DNA of 64,000 nucleotides, taken from NCBI GenBank assembly GCA_047967505.1, contig CM106539.1, one strand, 5' to 3'. Positions within the stretch are counted from its first letter, which is position 1. Each line of letters opens with the position of its first letter. The translations under genes and the position numbers were made by a program. Under the pieces are notes generated by a model that saw only the letters and a program-made list of their open reading frames with translations, did no database searches and was not told the origin of the DNA. This document shows, in pieces, positions 52,740 to 63,905 of the stretch. This DNA is from Dipteris shenzhenensis. Its lineage: Eukaryota > Polypodiophyta > Polypodiopsida > Gleicheniales.

Positions 52740-53409
52740 CAGAGGAGATATTTGCATTTCTCCAAGCAACAAAGCACTCTTTACTTCTAATGATGCTCAG
52801 CCTTAGTATTTTGATAGTGGTGCTTCCAAGCACGCCACATCTTGCAGACAGTTGTTTCATTCTTTAGCCGATGCACCTCGAGGGGGGACTGTCACATGTG
52901 CTAATAATGCTTCCTATGCTGTAAAAGGAATTGGAGATGTGCAGCTCACATCCATTTCAAGCCATCCTATCACTTTAACAAATGTTCTCTTTGTGCCTGG
53001 AATTGAAGCCAACTTGATTTCAATTTCAGCAATTGCCACTTCAGGTTTCAGAGTGATTTTTGATGGCTACAGATGCCTAGTTTATGATCTTCGTGATGAC
53101 AATGCCATAATTCTCACTGGCACTTTGCAAAAAGGACATTATCACCTTGATCATCACTCAGCTGCACTTTCTATTGAAGCATTTGCTATTTCAGATTCAC
53201 AGCTTGCTGAAACTCATCTTTGGCATGAGAGAATGGGTCATCTCAATTATAGAGCTCTTGCAAAGCTACATTCACAGCAGATGGCTAATGATGTACCTCA
53301 AACTCACACAGTTTCCAACATGTGTGTGAGGGTTTTCTTTTGGGTAAGATGCATCAATTTCCTTTTCAAAAGAATTGTCCAAAACTCTCACAACGGAAAT
53401 TGCAGCTAG
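52740..53409 (+). pseudogene. A2 protease and GAG-pre-integrase
   Basis: Closely parallels element A (FHSLADAPRGGTVTCANNAS, FDGYRCLVYDL, LWHERMGHLNYR). An in-frame stop precedes YFDSGAS, and the frame is lost near 53320. Confidence 0.82.
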
Positions 53410-53924
53410 TGAACAATGATGTCTGTGGCCCAATGAGGACAAATGCCATTGGGGGGTATAAATATTTCATGACTCTCATTGATGACTTCACAAGATATTG
53501 CTGGGTATATGCTTTAAAAGCTAAATCTGAAGTGTTCTCATGCTTTCAGAGGTGGCTGAATATGGTTGAGAATGAATCAGAATGCAAGCTTGTCACCCTC
53601 AACATAGATAGGGAGGGAGAGTATATGTCAAAGGAGTTTGATGCATTTATGTCTTCACGGGGCATTATTCACTCATGCACTACTCCTTATACTCCTCGGC
53701 ATAATCATGTTCCTAAACGGAAAAACGGGTCTACTATGGAGATGGCCAGATGCATGCTTAAGGCCAAGTCCTTGCCCAATAAATTTTGGCTTGATGCAGT
53801 AATGTGTGCCAACTATGTGCTGAATAGATCACCTACAAGGGCATTAAAGACTGTTACACCTTATGAAGCACGGAAAGGCAGGAAGCCTTCACTTTCACAC
53901 ATGATATGTTCATGTACCATCTAA
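53322..53924 (+). pseudogene. A2 integrase core
   Basis: Contains LQLVNNDVCGPM, NIDREGEY and TPRHNHVPKRKNGS. The blocks around the catalytic residues are altered relative to relatives (HSD to NND, RGGEY to REGEY, QQN.VSE to RHN.VPK), so it is inactive. Confidence 0.82.
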
Positions 53925-53925
53925 G

Positions 53926-54351
53926 TTGAGACATAAGCTTGATGACAAGGCAATCAAATGCATATTTATTAGTTACAGCCACGAGAGCAGAGGGTATCGG
54001 TTATATCAACCAAATACTGGGAAGATTATTGTCACCGCTACAGTAGAGTGTGTTTGGCTTCGACAGTTACTTACAGATCTTGCTATTCGCCAAACATCCT
54101 CCACTATGGTCTACACTGACAGCCAGAGTGCTTTGGCCATTGCGCGTAACCTAGTGTTTCATACGCGTACCAAGCATATTAAAGTTCACTATCATTATGT
54201 TCGAGAGAGGTTGTCAGCAAGAGACATAGAGTTGTCCTATCTTCCCACAGAGGACAACATAGCAGATCTGTTTTACAAAGGCACTTCCTCGTCCCAAGTT
54301 CGAAGTCTTCTGCCAGGGTTTACACTTGGTTTCCTTTGTTACGCGATCTGA
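53926..54351 (+). pseudogene. A2 integrase tail fused to RNase H by deletion of RT
   Basis: 141 open codons. The fusion is in frame at about 54013-54016; the deleted interval corresponds to about 1.6 kb of element A (between about 15446 and 13845). Only TC is shared at the junction. RNase H ends with DNIADLFYKG. Confidence 0.88.
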
Positions 54352-54469
54352 CATACCTTGTACATTCATAGGTGGCTATATCCTTTTGGATGAACATGTG
54401 CCACCATGATCAAAAAATACCAGGTATTCTGAGACGTTTCCAAAATACTTCAGCCCATACCATGGAGGG

Positions 54470-54730
54470 TTACCCATCTTCTCCCAGTTGTAGTGATGCC
54501 CTATGGGCCCTGATATGTGCCTTGTAAGCATAGGTATAGGCACTTAGTTTATTTTGTGCCTTTTATGCCACATAGAACACTTAGTCTTATGTGACACCTA
54601 GGACACTTAATTCTAGGGTCTAGATACAAGTACTATGTACTTCTCTTTTCTATTACACTAGTTGACGTGACGGCTATGACTCTTCGACTCTTTGTACCTT
54701 GCACTTGCTCTTTCATTCAACGATCCTACA
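54470..54730 (+). repeat. A2 3' LTR
   Basis: Aligns with the reverse complement of the element A LTR (tagtgatgccctatgggcc, tatgtgccttgtaagcata, ending acgatcctaca) with many differences, so it is clearly older or a different subfamily. Confidence 0.8.
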
Positions 54731-54734
54731 CAGA

Positions 54735-55045
54735 ATTATGTGGATAATCTCTTAAAGAAGTTTCATATGGCACATTGTAAGATTGCAACCACTACCATGG
54801 AGTAGAGTTTGAAACTTACAAAAGATCCTAAAAAGCCTACATTAAATGGTAAGCACCATCGATAACTCATCGGATTGTTTATGTATCTGACTATCATACG
54901 GCCATATAATTGTTATGCAATAAGTTCACTAGCACAGGTTTAAGGCAAATCCAAAACAATCTCACTAGAATGCAACCAAGAGAGTCTTAAGGTACCTCAT
55001 AGGTACAAGATAGTTTGAAATAGAATATAGAGGAAGCCTGTAACG
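54735..55045 (+). pseudogene. Older Copia RT-connection fragment
   Basis: The plus translation gives NYVDNLLKKFHMAHCKIATTTME, SLKLTKDP, RPYNCYAISSLAQV and LKVPHRYK with stops, matching the thumb/connection of Copia RT but not the A, B or C families. A2 ends right at its left edge. Confidence 0.65.
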
Positions 55046-55139
55046 GGGGTGTGAAATTCTAAGTACTATAATGTACTACAAGACTGTGACAACTTTGGTT
55101 TTAAAAGTCCAAGCATGGGCTTAATAATGTGTAATTAAA

Positions 55140-56520
55140 CGTGGCATGGTGCCCAGCACATAAGCGTAATTAATCCCTAGGCCCAAAGGCATTCCAAGGA
55201 ATTAAAAGAGTGGTTGTTGGAAAATGATGACATGGCATTTTTAATGGGCCCCCTAGAGGGCCATGTACCTTCAATGGCCCCCCTAGAGTTCCAGCTGGCT
55301 CTAGTGCCTTCTACATCCTCCTTTGCCATTCCTGGACCTTCCTGGGCCTTCTACACTTCACATGTGTGGTTTTCTCTCTCATCTTCTCCCTTTGTTGAGA
55401 TTTTGGACTGGTTTTTCAGCCTCCTTCAGCTTAATTCCGTTTTTCTTCATAACTCCTCACCCGTCTGGATTCCTCGACTTCCGTTTGACCCGATGGCTTC
55501 CCCTCTGCCTCCCCTTCGCAGTGATATGCTTTTCCTTCCGTGCGTTTGGAAGAACGGGCAGAGTTGAGCACTTCTTTTGCTGGTAGAATTTGCAAAAGTG
55601 GCTTTTTCTGGACCTTTTTGCTTCTACAGCCTCCTGGGCCTCTCCTCTTGCAAAGCTAGAGCTTTCTGTTTAATTTCGAGTGGTCCCACGTGCTGGTTGA
55701 CTGGTTTTTCTCAGTTTTGGAGGACTTTCCGGCGATGAAACTTCTCCAAAACCTTCTCAATGCATTCCTCTCTGAAAGCACGCTTCTTTTGAGCCCAAGA
55801 ACTCCCACTTCTTCGCGACAGAAGTGCTTCTTTTTGCATTTTTCAGTGGAATTCTTGCTGGTCGGCTCTTGTAAATGCTCTTTCTTCATGCCTTTGCACT
55901 CCTCTTTGGCGGAGAATGCAATTGGGCATTGACTACTATGCATATCCTCTTGGCGATTGAGGACTTGGTTCGATTTTTCAGGGCTTGGTGAGTTGTGATT
56001 TTGTTGCTGCAATTTCTTTTTGCCATAAGCTATTCGTTGGCCTTGTGTGCCGCCTCTTTCTAGGTTCACAGGTGCCCAGCCAGTGCTACATGAGTCATTC
56101 TTTGGTTGGGTACTTTGCTGATTTTATTTTGGAGCTTTGAAAAGCTTTGTGAATGCCAGCTGGAAACCAGCTCAAAGAGAGTGCAGCTGGGGTGTAGTGT
56201 GATTGCATCTGGACAGCCAATGGAATTGCACTCGGAAAAGAGAATGCCTTTGGATTGAGCCTATGGGTTAAGTGCACTTATGTGATGGTGTTCTATGCTT
56301 GAAAGCCTTGCGAAGGCTCAATGAATTGGAGCTGCGTGCTCAGTTGCAAGGAAGGTCTCCCAAATGCAACTTGTAATCATTTCACTGTGAAATATAAAGA
56401 AATTCCGAAAGGGGTGCCACGGTGTTTGGGGCCAATCGGGTGCACTTGTCTATGTTTGTTGAGTAGGGGCATTCTAGCCTCCATTCCTTTTTTAGTGGTT
56501 TTGTTTGTGAACAAATGGGT
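55140..56520. other. LTR-like, C/T-rich segment, unresolved
   Basis: Shares the block near 56400-56450 (ccgaaaggggtgccac... ggggccaatcg) with 38050-38100. No coding content; the open frames on both strands are not recognised. Confidence 0.35.
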
Positions 56521-57692
56521 AAATGCCAAATGTGTTGGAAAGGTCACCTCCCCATCTGTAAGCCCCCAAATGAGGAGAGCGTGGGGGAGGGAGACCTAGG
56601 GCAGGATGTGCCCAAGAGAGAAGAAAGAGAGGGGGCTGCCACATGGGCAGCACCTCACAGAGACAAGCATGGCTGCAAAGGACGGAACCTGTGGAAGGCG
56701 CAGAAGGCGGGGACAGCAAGCCCTAGATCTGCCCTGCCAGGGCGCGATGATGTCAGCAGCAGTACAGTTCAGTACGGCACTGCACACGTGGCTGGAGAAG
56801 AGCCTGGCATAGGGCAGAACCAGCAATAGCAGGGTGAACAGGTGCTGACATGGCTGGTGCCTGGTGGAGCAGCAAATGAGGCTGCTAGTGGGCAGTGGCA
56901 TGCTTTATATAGGCTGGGCCCTTGCCTAGATTGGAGGGCCAAAAGCCCTAGAAGTGTGGGCCAAAAGGCCCCGGGTTGTGAGCCCTTAAAGGGCTGGACC
57001 AGCCACAGTCTAGTCGGCCAGTCTGGTCGGCCGGATTAGGGCAGGCTGGTCGGTTTTTTGACAGGCCCCCTAGGCCTATAAAAGCAGAGGCACTTGCCTC
57101 ATTTCTACATCCAGCAGCCAGCAGTTCCAGGGCAGAAAGGAGCAGTAGGAAGCCTACTCTCTGGGCCTATCTATAGGAGGTGAGAGAGTGCAACAGGTGC
57201 TGCAGACTTAGCTCTAGGGAGAGGCTGGACCTTGGCTGTCTTCTAGGGCAGCAAGGTGCTGAGATCATCATACCTTCTGAAGCAGCCATTCACAAGCAGG
57301 TTGGAGCAGTGGAACACAGACCTGTGTGCTGCAGACAAAGCTTGGCAGGGGCTGCCCACCTAGGCTGATTCACAGGCAGTAAGGTGGAGAAGAACACACT
57401 AGATGGAAAGTCTACAGACGCTCAAGGTGGAGCACGCAGGCTCGAGTCTAGAGATAACTGGCAGATAGGAGGAGGACCTTGTGGTAAGATCAGAGGACCA
57501 CACCATTGGTGGGACTCTGGATCTATCTCTTTTGTATTGTGTCCATAGTTTTGGACGGAAATATATTTTGGTAATTTCTCTATCTGGCTGGTTCATTGTC
57601 TATTGATGAGTCTGCACATCTAATCTATGTGACGCACATTAAGTAAAGAAGTTTGTGATTCCACACCCCACACGCACACTGTGTGAGCTCCT
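56520..57692. mobile_element. Possible LTR (solo or of an unseen element)
   Basis: Regulatory-looking sequence with a TATA-like box and a downstream C/T- and AG-rich leader, ending where the Copia D integrase is cut. No target duplication or TG...CA ends could be fixed. Confidence 0.3.
57076..57084 (+). promoter_or_regulatory. Candidate TATA box of the LTR-like segment
   Basis: ctataaaag in a GC-rich context followed about 30 bp later by a catttctacatcc start-like region. Sequence-only guess. Confidence 0.35.
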
Positions 57693-57696
57693 GGGG

Positions 57697-58182
57697 CTCA
57701 CTCACACCATTTTGAGATGCATTATGAGGGGCTGTGAGTTCCTGTTTAATGCCCTTAGCTTCGCAAAACTGTACAAAAGCATGTGACACATACTCACCCC
57801 CATTATCGGATTTGAGGCATTTCAGCCTGCGTCCTGTCCGATTCTCAACCTGAGCGACAAACTTCTTGAAAGCATCTAAGGCATCGCTCTTATGCTTCAA
57901 GAAATAGACCCACACTTTGCGTGTGGCATCATCAATAAAAGTAATGAAATACTTTGCACCCCCTAGTGATAGCTGTGGCATCTCACACAAATCAGTGTGC
58001 ACTAGATCAAGCGGTGCTCTATTCTGGGGAGTTCTCCTCTTATGAGGAGTCATAGAATGCTTTCCGAAACTGCAATGATCAGAAGTAGCCAAATCTGAAA
58101 ATGAAAGAGACGGCAGATAACCCAAACGTGACAGTTCTTGCATTCCTTTAACGGACATGTGTCCCAACGGGCTATGCCACAA
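57697..58182 (-). pseudogene. Element D integrase, truncated
   Basis: LWHSPLGHMSVKGM (zinc-binding His pair), HTDLCEMPQL, KSDNGGEYVSHAF and NASQNGVSE, then unrelated sequence. The CGHC pair of element C is altered (SDHCSFGK). Confidence 0.85.
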
Positions 58183-58202
58183 TGAAACCTTTGGCAGCTC
58201 GG

Positions 58203-58439
58203 TTATGGCAACAACATGATTACCTGAGTAAGCATGATAGCAGCCCTTGCGGACAAATCAAGCTCCTCCCACTCATCATCTGCCATCCCAGATGGCTTGA
58301 CACCCTTCACCCTTATGGGCTTAGAAATCTTCTTTAGCAGAAGTACATTCAAACACTGTTCTGCCCATAATGCATAATTGTGTGCCCCTTCCAATTTCTT
58401 TATGTTCAGTATTGAGGATTCACTTCCCCCTAATGCCAT
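58203..58439 (-). pseudogene. Element D gag N-terminal piece
   Basis: The ATG is at 58439 (the frame opens three codons earlier without an ATG). NIKKLEGAHNYALWAEQCLN and LDLSARAAIM are near-identical to element C. After AAIM the sequence jumps to the pre-integrase region (GNHVV), a deletion of about 1.1 kb relative to C. Confidence 0.85.
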
Positions 58440-58946
58440 ATCAGACAAGGAAAGTGCCTGACTCCCTGTAAGTCAAAAAATGACTAAATAAAATTCTGAT
58501 TTCTCAGAAAACCTGCTCTATCAAGAGCCAGGAGCACTCACAATAGTGCTGTTTTTTACTGTCAAAAAAATCTGCAGCAAAACAGAAAATTTTCCCTCCA
58601 GTCACTGTACCTTCTGACACCCTGTACCGTGCTCAAATAGGCATAAAACAGTAACTACAGAATGCTGCAGCTGTTCCACAAGTGCTTTACAAGTGCATCA
58701 TCATCTGACGAAACACAAAACACTGATGTCCTGATCACTTCTCCCACCTCAGATGAGGTATTGCACAAAACACAAAAAAACAGCGCTCTCCTGGCACTTT
58801 CACCTGACAAAGTAATGCATAAACTGCCTGTGTGCACAGTGGCAACACAGATCCCAACGTACAAACACCGAAAAGAAAATCTTTTGAGCACTGTCAACGA
58901 TGGACAGTTAGGGACTGAGTAAACTCGATGCGCCCTGGCCAAGCGT

Positions 58947-59853
58947 GGCTCGACTGAGATTTTCAAAGTGTCGTACACAGAATGTGACCTGCAAGAAATG
59001 TCACTGAGTACACTGCGGAAACAAGACCAATGTGGGCACCCTGGCTCCACACTGCCTCAAGGCATACACTGCATACACTTCCAGGCAAAAGCCCTTTGAA
59101 ATTGTCACCCGAAAACTGAGATTTGCACTCAGCAAAAGCATAAAAGCCCTTTGCAAATTAAGGCATTTGACCTTCCCGAAACAAAATAATTGTGCAACCA
59201 CCACACACTTTGGCACTAGTCACCTCAAGCACGAGGGACACGAGTGTACTTGCTGTACCTCAAACACACAGTTTTAGAACTGAAAAATTCCGGGAATGCA
59301 GAGCAGAGTGCTCTCTCTTTTCCTTCTTCCCCCAAAAAAAAATATGTGCCTGCTGTACCTTCTGTACCTGCGCAGGGTACCTGCTGCACCCTGTACCTGC
59401 GAGGGCACGGATCCCAAAATTTTTTTTTCAAAATTTCTGTACTTGCCTGTCGCCGCGTCCGTACAACCGCGTCCGTACAGCTGGTACGGTACGGTTGCCT
59501 GTACGGCTTCAGTACAGCCGGTACGACTGGCCGTACCTGTCGCAGCTGCTGCCTTGCAGTCGATCGACTGGCTGCACGCGGCCGGTGCTGCGCGCGCTGG
59601 CTGCGCCCGCCTGGTAGGCTGCGGCCATCGGGTAGCGGGTAGCAGCTAGCTGCTGTTGCAGCTATGGCTGTCCGCGCAAATGCTGCGCGCGGCTGCTCCT
59701 GCGCGCTGCTGCCGCCCTGCTGCACGCTGCTCGCACGACGTTGCTCGCACGCTACTGCCCTGCTCGCTGCTGAGGGCACGAGGCCCGAGGGGAGAGGAAG
59801 GGGTAGAGGGAGGGGTAGAGGGAGGGGTAGACCGGAATGAGAGGGAGAGAGTG
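58947..59853. repeat. Element D leader with GTAC cluster
   Basis: 59430-59545 has eight GTAC in about 90 bp (ccgtacag, ggtacggtacgg, ctgtacgg), with more ctgtacc strings at 59245-59400. The near-primer end is G+A-rich with two to three gggaggggtaga repeats (59800-59830). Confidence 0.75.
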
Positions 59854-59865
59854 GCTCTGATACCA
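59854..59865 (-). promoter_or_regulatory. Element D primer binding site (initiator Met tRNA)
   Basis: The minus strand reads TGGTATCAGAGC followed by CAC, two bases inside the LTR. This fixes the orientation of the LTR as minus. Confidence 0.92.
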
Positions 59866-59867
59866 CT

Positions 59868-60056
59868 TGTGAGGGAAAGAGGGGAGAGTGGAACATAAGG
59901 AGAGGGAGACACAAGAAGTGTGGGTGTGTAAAATGTGTTGAGCCACACCACAAACTCAAGAGTTTTATTAGGATTAGGGATTCACCCTATGACTGTCTTA
60001 AGACAATCATAGGGGTCATAACTTTTAAAGGGTGGCAAAGTGCCTTTACCCCAACA
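59868..60056 (-). repeat. Element D 5' LTR (189 bp)
   Basis: tgtgaggg...ccccaaca on the + strand. Contains an inverted repeat around tatgactgtcttaagacaatcata. Confidence 0.85.
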
Positions 60057-60780
60057 GAGCCACGCTTGGCCAGGGCGCATCGAGTTTACTCGGTCCCTAA
60101 CTGTCCATCGTTGACAGTGCTCAAAAGATCTTCTTTTCGGTGTTTGTACGTTGGGATCTGTGTTGCTACTGTGCACACAGGCAGTTTATGCATTACATTG
60201 TCAGGTGAAAGTGCCAGGAGAGCGCTGTATTTTGTATGCTACCTCAGTGTTGAGGTGTTTTTCACTTGGTACAGGTGTCAAATCAAGGGGCTTTTGCCCA
60301 GATTTTGCTTGTGAGCACTTGAGTTATTGTTTGAGAACTTCAGATGCCTTTTATCCCCTTGGCAGAAGGGTGATTGTTTGGGATTTGTCCCATACTTTGT
60401 TGCAGGTTTTGTGACAGGCTGAGGTGTTTGGAGCTTTTTTCAGTGGACAAAACAGTGTATGCCAAGTGGTTTATGCATATAAAATCAGTGCAATACCTCA
60501 TCTGAGGTGGGAGAAGTGATCAGGACATCAGTGTTTTGTGTTTCGTCAGCTGCAGCATTCTGTAGTTACTGTTTTATGCCTATTTGAGCACGGTACAGTG
60601 TGTCAGAAGGTACAGTGACTGGACGGAAAATTTTCTGTTTTGCTGCAGGATTTTTTGACAGTAAAAAACAGCACTATTGTGAGTGCTCCTGGCTCTTGAT
60701 AGAGCAGGTTTTCTGAGAAATCGGAATTTTATTTAGTCATTTTTTGACTTACAGGGAGTCAGGCACTTTCCTTGTCTGAT

Positions 60781-61626
60781 ATGGCATCAGGGGGAAGTGA
60801 ATCCTCAATACTGAACATAAAGAAATTGGAAGGGGCACACAATTATGCATTATGGGCAGAACAGTGTTTGAATGTACTTCTGCTAAAGAAGATTTCTAAG
60901 CCCATAAGAGTGAAGGGTGTCAAGCCATCTGGGATGGCAGATGATGAGTGGGAGGAGCTTGATTTGTCCGCAAGGGCGGCTATCATGGTTACTCTCACTG
61001 ATTCTCTTGTGTTCAATGTTCAGGCAGAAAAGACCTCTTATGGCCTATGGCAGAGGCTAGAAGAGCTGTATGCCCAAAAGAGTTCAGCCAGTAAGGTTTA
61101 TTGGTTGAAGAAGCTTGTTGACCTTCGCATGAAGGAAGGTACAGCTATGACCTCACACTTGAGTGAGTTCAATGCCATCTTTACACAGCTTATCGCACAG
61201 GGATTGAATCTTGATGAGGAGTTCAAGGCTACTTTCTTGTTGTGTACTCTCCCTGAGAGTTGGGATACTTTCAAGACCACTCTGTCTAATTCAAATGTCA
61301 CTCTTATGTATGCTGATGTGGAGAGCTCTCTTCTCATGGAGGAGATGAGCAGGAAGAATAATATGGGCAGCAAGTCTTCCAATGCTTTGCAGGTACAGGA
61401 AAGAGGTAGGACTCAGCAGAAGGGGAGATCTGTTGGCAAGTCCAAATCCCGCAGTCATTCCCGTGGCAAAAGTGATATTGAATGCTTTTACTGTGGCAAG
61501 AAGGGACACGTGAAGTCTAAGTGCTTCAAGTTTATACGGGATCAGAAAGCCAAGAAGGCTGAAAGGATGCAGGCAGTGGAAGCAAAGGCAAAGGCAAGGC
61601 CAAGGCAGATGACACTGATGCAGTGA
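60781..61626 (+). CDS. Element C gag
   Basis: The start is the ATG at 60781 (MASGGSESS); the frame opens nine bases earlier at a TTG. It contains KLEGAHNYALWAEQCLN, SYGLWQRLEELYAQK, LSEFNAIFTQL and a CCHC knuckle CFYCGKKGHVKSKC. In relatives gag runs into protease in one frame; here a one-base slip in the aaaggcaaaggcaagg tract near 61590 ends gag at 61624-61626 while the protease continues in another frame. Confidence 0.88.
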   Translation: MASGGSESSILNIKKLEGAHNYALWAEQCLNVLLLKKISKPIRVKGVKPSGMADDEWEELDLSARAAIMVTLTDSLVFNVQAEKTSYGLWQRLEELYAQKSSASKVYWLKKLVDLRMKEGTAMTSHLSEFNAIFTQLIAQGLNLDEEFKATFLLCTLPESWDTFKTTLSNSNVTLMYADVESSLLMEEMSRKNNMGSKSSNALQVQERGRTQQKGRSVGKSKSRSHSRGKSDIECFYCGKKGHVKSKCFKFIRDQKAKKAERMQAVEAKAKARPRQMTLMQ

Positions 61627-62552
61627 ATGTTGCAGCAGAGGACACTGACAGTGACAGACATGATGTATTATGTTCTTCTGCTGTAATTGCACATACATTG
61701 GTTGTTTATGGCCATGACATGCACACTTGGCTCTTGGATTCAGGTGCTTCTTTTCATGTTACGCCTCATAGGGAGTGGTTTACTTCCTACACAGGTACTC
61801 ATGGAGTTGTTCACCTTGGGAACAACTATGCATGTCACATTGCAGGGATTGGCAGTATACAGATGGTATTCCCTGACGGACGCATATTTATGCTTGATGG
61901 TGTTCGCCATGTGCCGCAAATCAAGAAAAATCTGATTAGCACTGGCTTATTGGATGACAGCGAATACCACACCACATTTGGGGATTCCAAATGGGTGATT
62001 ACTGATGGCCAGGTTGTAGTGGCTGAGGGTTATAAGAGTGATACCTTGTATCCTCTTTATGTTTCCAGTGTAGGTAATCATGTTGTTGCCATAACTGAGC
62101 TGCCGAAGGTTTCATTGTGGCATAGCCGGCTGGGACACATGTCCGTTAAAGGAATGCAAGAACTGTCACGTTTGGGTTATCTGCCGTCTCTTTCATTTTC
62201 AGATTTGCCTACTTGTGGTCATTGCATTTTTGGAAAGCATTCTATGACTCCTCATAAGAGGAGAACTCCCCAGAATAGAGCACCGCTTGATCTAGTGCAC
62301 ACTGATTTGTGTGAGATGCCACAGCTATCACTAGGGGGTGCAAAGTATTTCATTACTTTTATTGATGATGCCACACGCAAAGTGTGGGTCTATTTCTTGA
62401 AGCATAAGAGCGATGCCTTAGATGCTTTCAAGAAGTTTGTCGCTCAGGTTGAGAATCGGACAGGATGCACGCTGAAATGCCTCAGATCCGATAATGGGGG
62501 TGAGTATGTGTCACATGCTTTTGTACAGTTATGCGAAGCTAAGGGCATTAAA
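61627..62552 (+). CDS. Element C protease and integrase (up to a TAG)
   Basis: The protease motif WLLDSGASFHVT is intact. Then come the pre-integrase region, HHCC (LWHSRLGHMSVKGM ... CGHCIFGK), HTDLCEMPQ and RSDNGGEYV. TAG at 62553-62555 replaces the Gln codon seen in D (AKGIK then QEL in D), a likely C-to-T change; the frame continues afterwards. Confidence 0.88.
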
Positions 62553-62555
62553 TAG

Positions 62556-63905
62556 GAACTCGCAGCCCCTCATAATGCATCTCAAAATGGTGTGAGTGAG
62601 CGGATGAATCGAACTATTCAGGAGAAAGTTCGATGTATGTTGTCTTATGCTGCATTGCCCCATGGCTTTTGGGCAGAAGCCGTGCAAACAGCAGTTCACC
62701 TAATTAACAGGTCGCCGAACAAGGCTTTCGAGTTGAAAGTGCCAGAGGAGGTGTGGTCTGGCAAGCCACCTTCATATAAGCACTTACATGTGTTTGGCTG
62801 CGAGTGCTTTGCTCATGTACGCAAAGAACTGCGCACCAAACAGGAGCCAAAGTCTTTCAGATGCATCTTCATGGGTTATGGTGACGAAGGTGAAATGGGG
62901 TACAGGTTATGGGATCCTGTCAAACGGAAGATTATACGCAGCAATGACGTCATCTTTAAAGAGGATAGTGTACACAAAGAACCCGTGCAACCTGTGGAAT
63001 ACAGGAGGGTTGTTTATGATGATGTCGGACAGCAAAGAATGCCCATTAATATGCAGCAGCAGGCTGCTGTAAATAACCCTGTTCAAGAGGGTATACAGGC
63101 TGAAAATCAGCCAGACAATTTTGCCAATGATGCACCACTGGATATGCCAGCAAATGGCGCTGTAGAACAGCCAAATATGGTGGTACAGCCACCCGTCATG
63201 CATGACGAACAGGCTAGACAGCAGCCTAATACGGAACATTTTGTTAGGAGGAGCACCCGTGTACAACGGCCTCCTGACAGGTTTGTTCCAAGAGCCAATA
63301 ATGTGGCTGATTTTATCATGCTGACAGATTGTGGTGAGCCTTCCAGCTTCAGGGAAGCTATGGGAAGAACAGAGAAAAAGAAGTGGGAGAAAGCCATGCA
63401 ATCAGAAATGGACTCCCTACTTCAAAATGATACATGGGACTTGGTGCAGCTACCTGCAGGCAGAAAGGTTTTGCCATGCAAGTGGGTTTACAAAGTCAAA
63501 GTGGATTCAAATGCTTTACCGAGGTATAAGGCCAGATTGGTTGCCAAGGGATTTAAGCAGGAGAAGGGCATTGACTTTGATGAGATCTTTTCCCCTGTAG
63601 TCAAGATGACTACTTTGAGAGCAGTGTTAGCTCTTGTTGCTCATGAGGACATGGATTTATGTCAGATGGATGTGAAGACTGCTTTTTTTCACGGAGATCT
63701 CCATGATGAGATCTACATGAGTCAGCCAGAGGGATATGCTGTTAAAGGGAAAGAGCAGCTTGTGTGTAAGCTCAAGAGGATTAGTACCCCGTTGCCTCCT
63801 CATTTAAAACTCAGCAGTAAGGACAGCCCCAGATCAGATGATGATAAGGCTGAGATGGCCAAGGTTCCGTATGCATCTGTAGTTGGTTCTTTGATGTATG
63901 CCATG
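62556..63905 (+). pseudogene. Element C integrase C-terminus and RT with internal deletion
   Basis: It contains QNGVSERMNRTIQEKVRCML, FGCECFAHV, a Gln/Pro-rich linker, then RT (LPCKWVYKVKVDS, RYKARLVAKGFKQEKGIDF, CQMDVKTAFFHGDL). At about 63775 VCKLK is joined directly to RISTPLPPHLKLSS, dropping roughly 130 codons with the YVDD active site. The frame then reaches VGSLMYAM and ends in LTR sequence. Confidence 0.87.

Larger units (their letters stand above)
52740..54730 (+). mobile_element. Copia A2: relative of element A, 5'-truncated and internally deleted
   Basis: Starts in the gag-protease linker, keeps the protease motif YFDSGASKHATS, GAG-pre-integrase, HHCC and integrase core (52852-53924, with a frame break near 53320), then at about 54013 jumps from the integrase C-terminus (LYQPNTGKIIV) straight into RNase H (TATVECVWLRQL). 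RNase H continues to 54351, followed by a 3' LTR. Confidence 0.85.
57697..60056 (-). mobile_element. Copia element D, 3'-truncated, minus strand
   Basis: 5' LTR (59868-60056), primer site, a long leader (about 1.4 kb), a gag N-terminal piece, then an internal deletion into integrase, which is cut at 57697 right after QNGVSE. The 3' LTR is not seen. It is very similar to element C on the opposite strand. Confidence 0.85.
60057..63905 (+). mobile_element. Copia element C internal region, plus strand, no own LTR
   Basis: It begins at 60057-60060 in the middle of the family leader (gagccacgcttggcc, same as antisense 58945) directly against the D LTR, and runs through gag, protease, integrase and part of RT. 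It breaks at 63905 into LTR sequence that is antisense for C. About 230 bp of leader (60237-60495) are absent from D. Confidence 0.85.

Noticed and set aside
55656-56069. 137-codon minus-strand ORF as a host N-terminal exon
   Set aside because: No signal peptide, heptads or splice sites that connect in phase to 50573.
59225-59959. 244-codon minus-strand ORF and overlapping plus ORFs
   Set aside because: They lie in the GC-rich D leader, primer site and LTR; open by composition.
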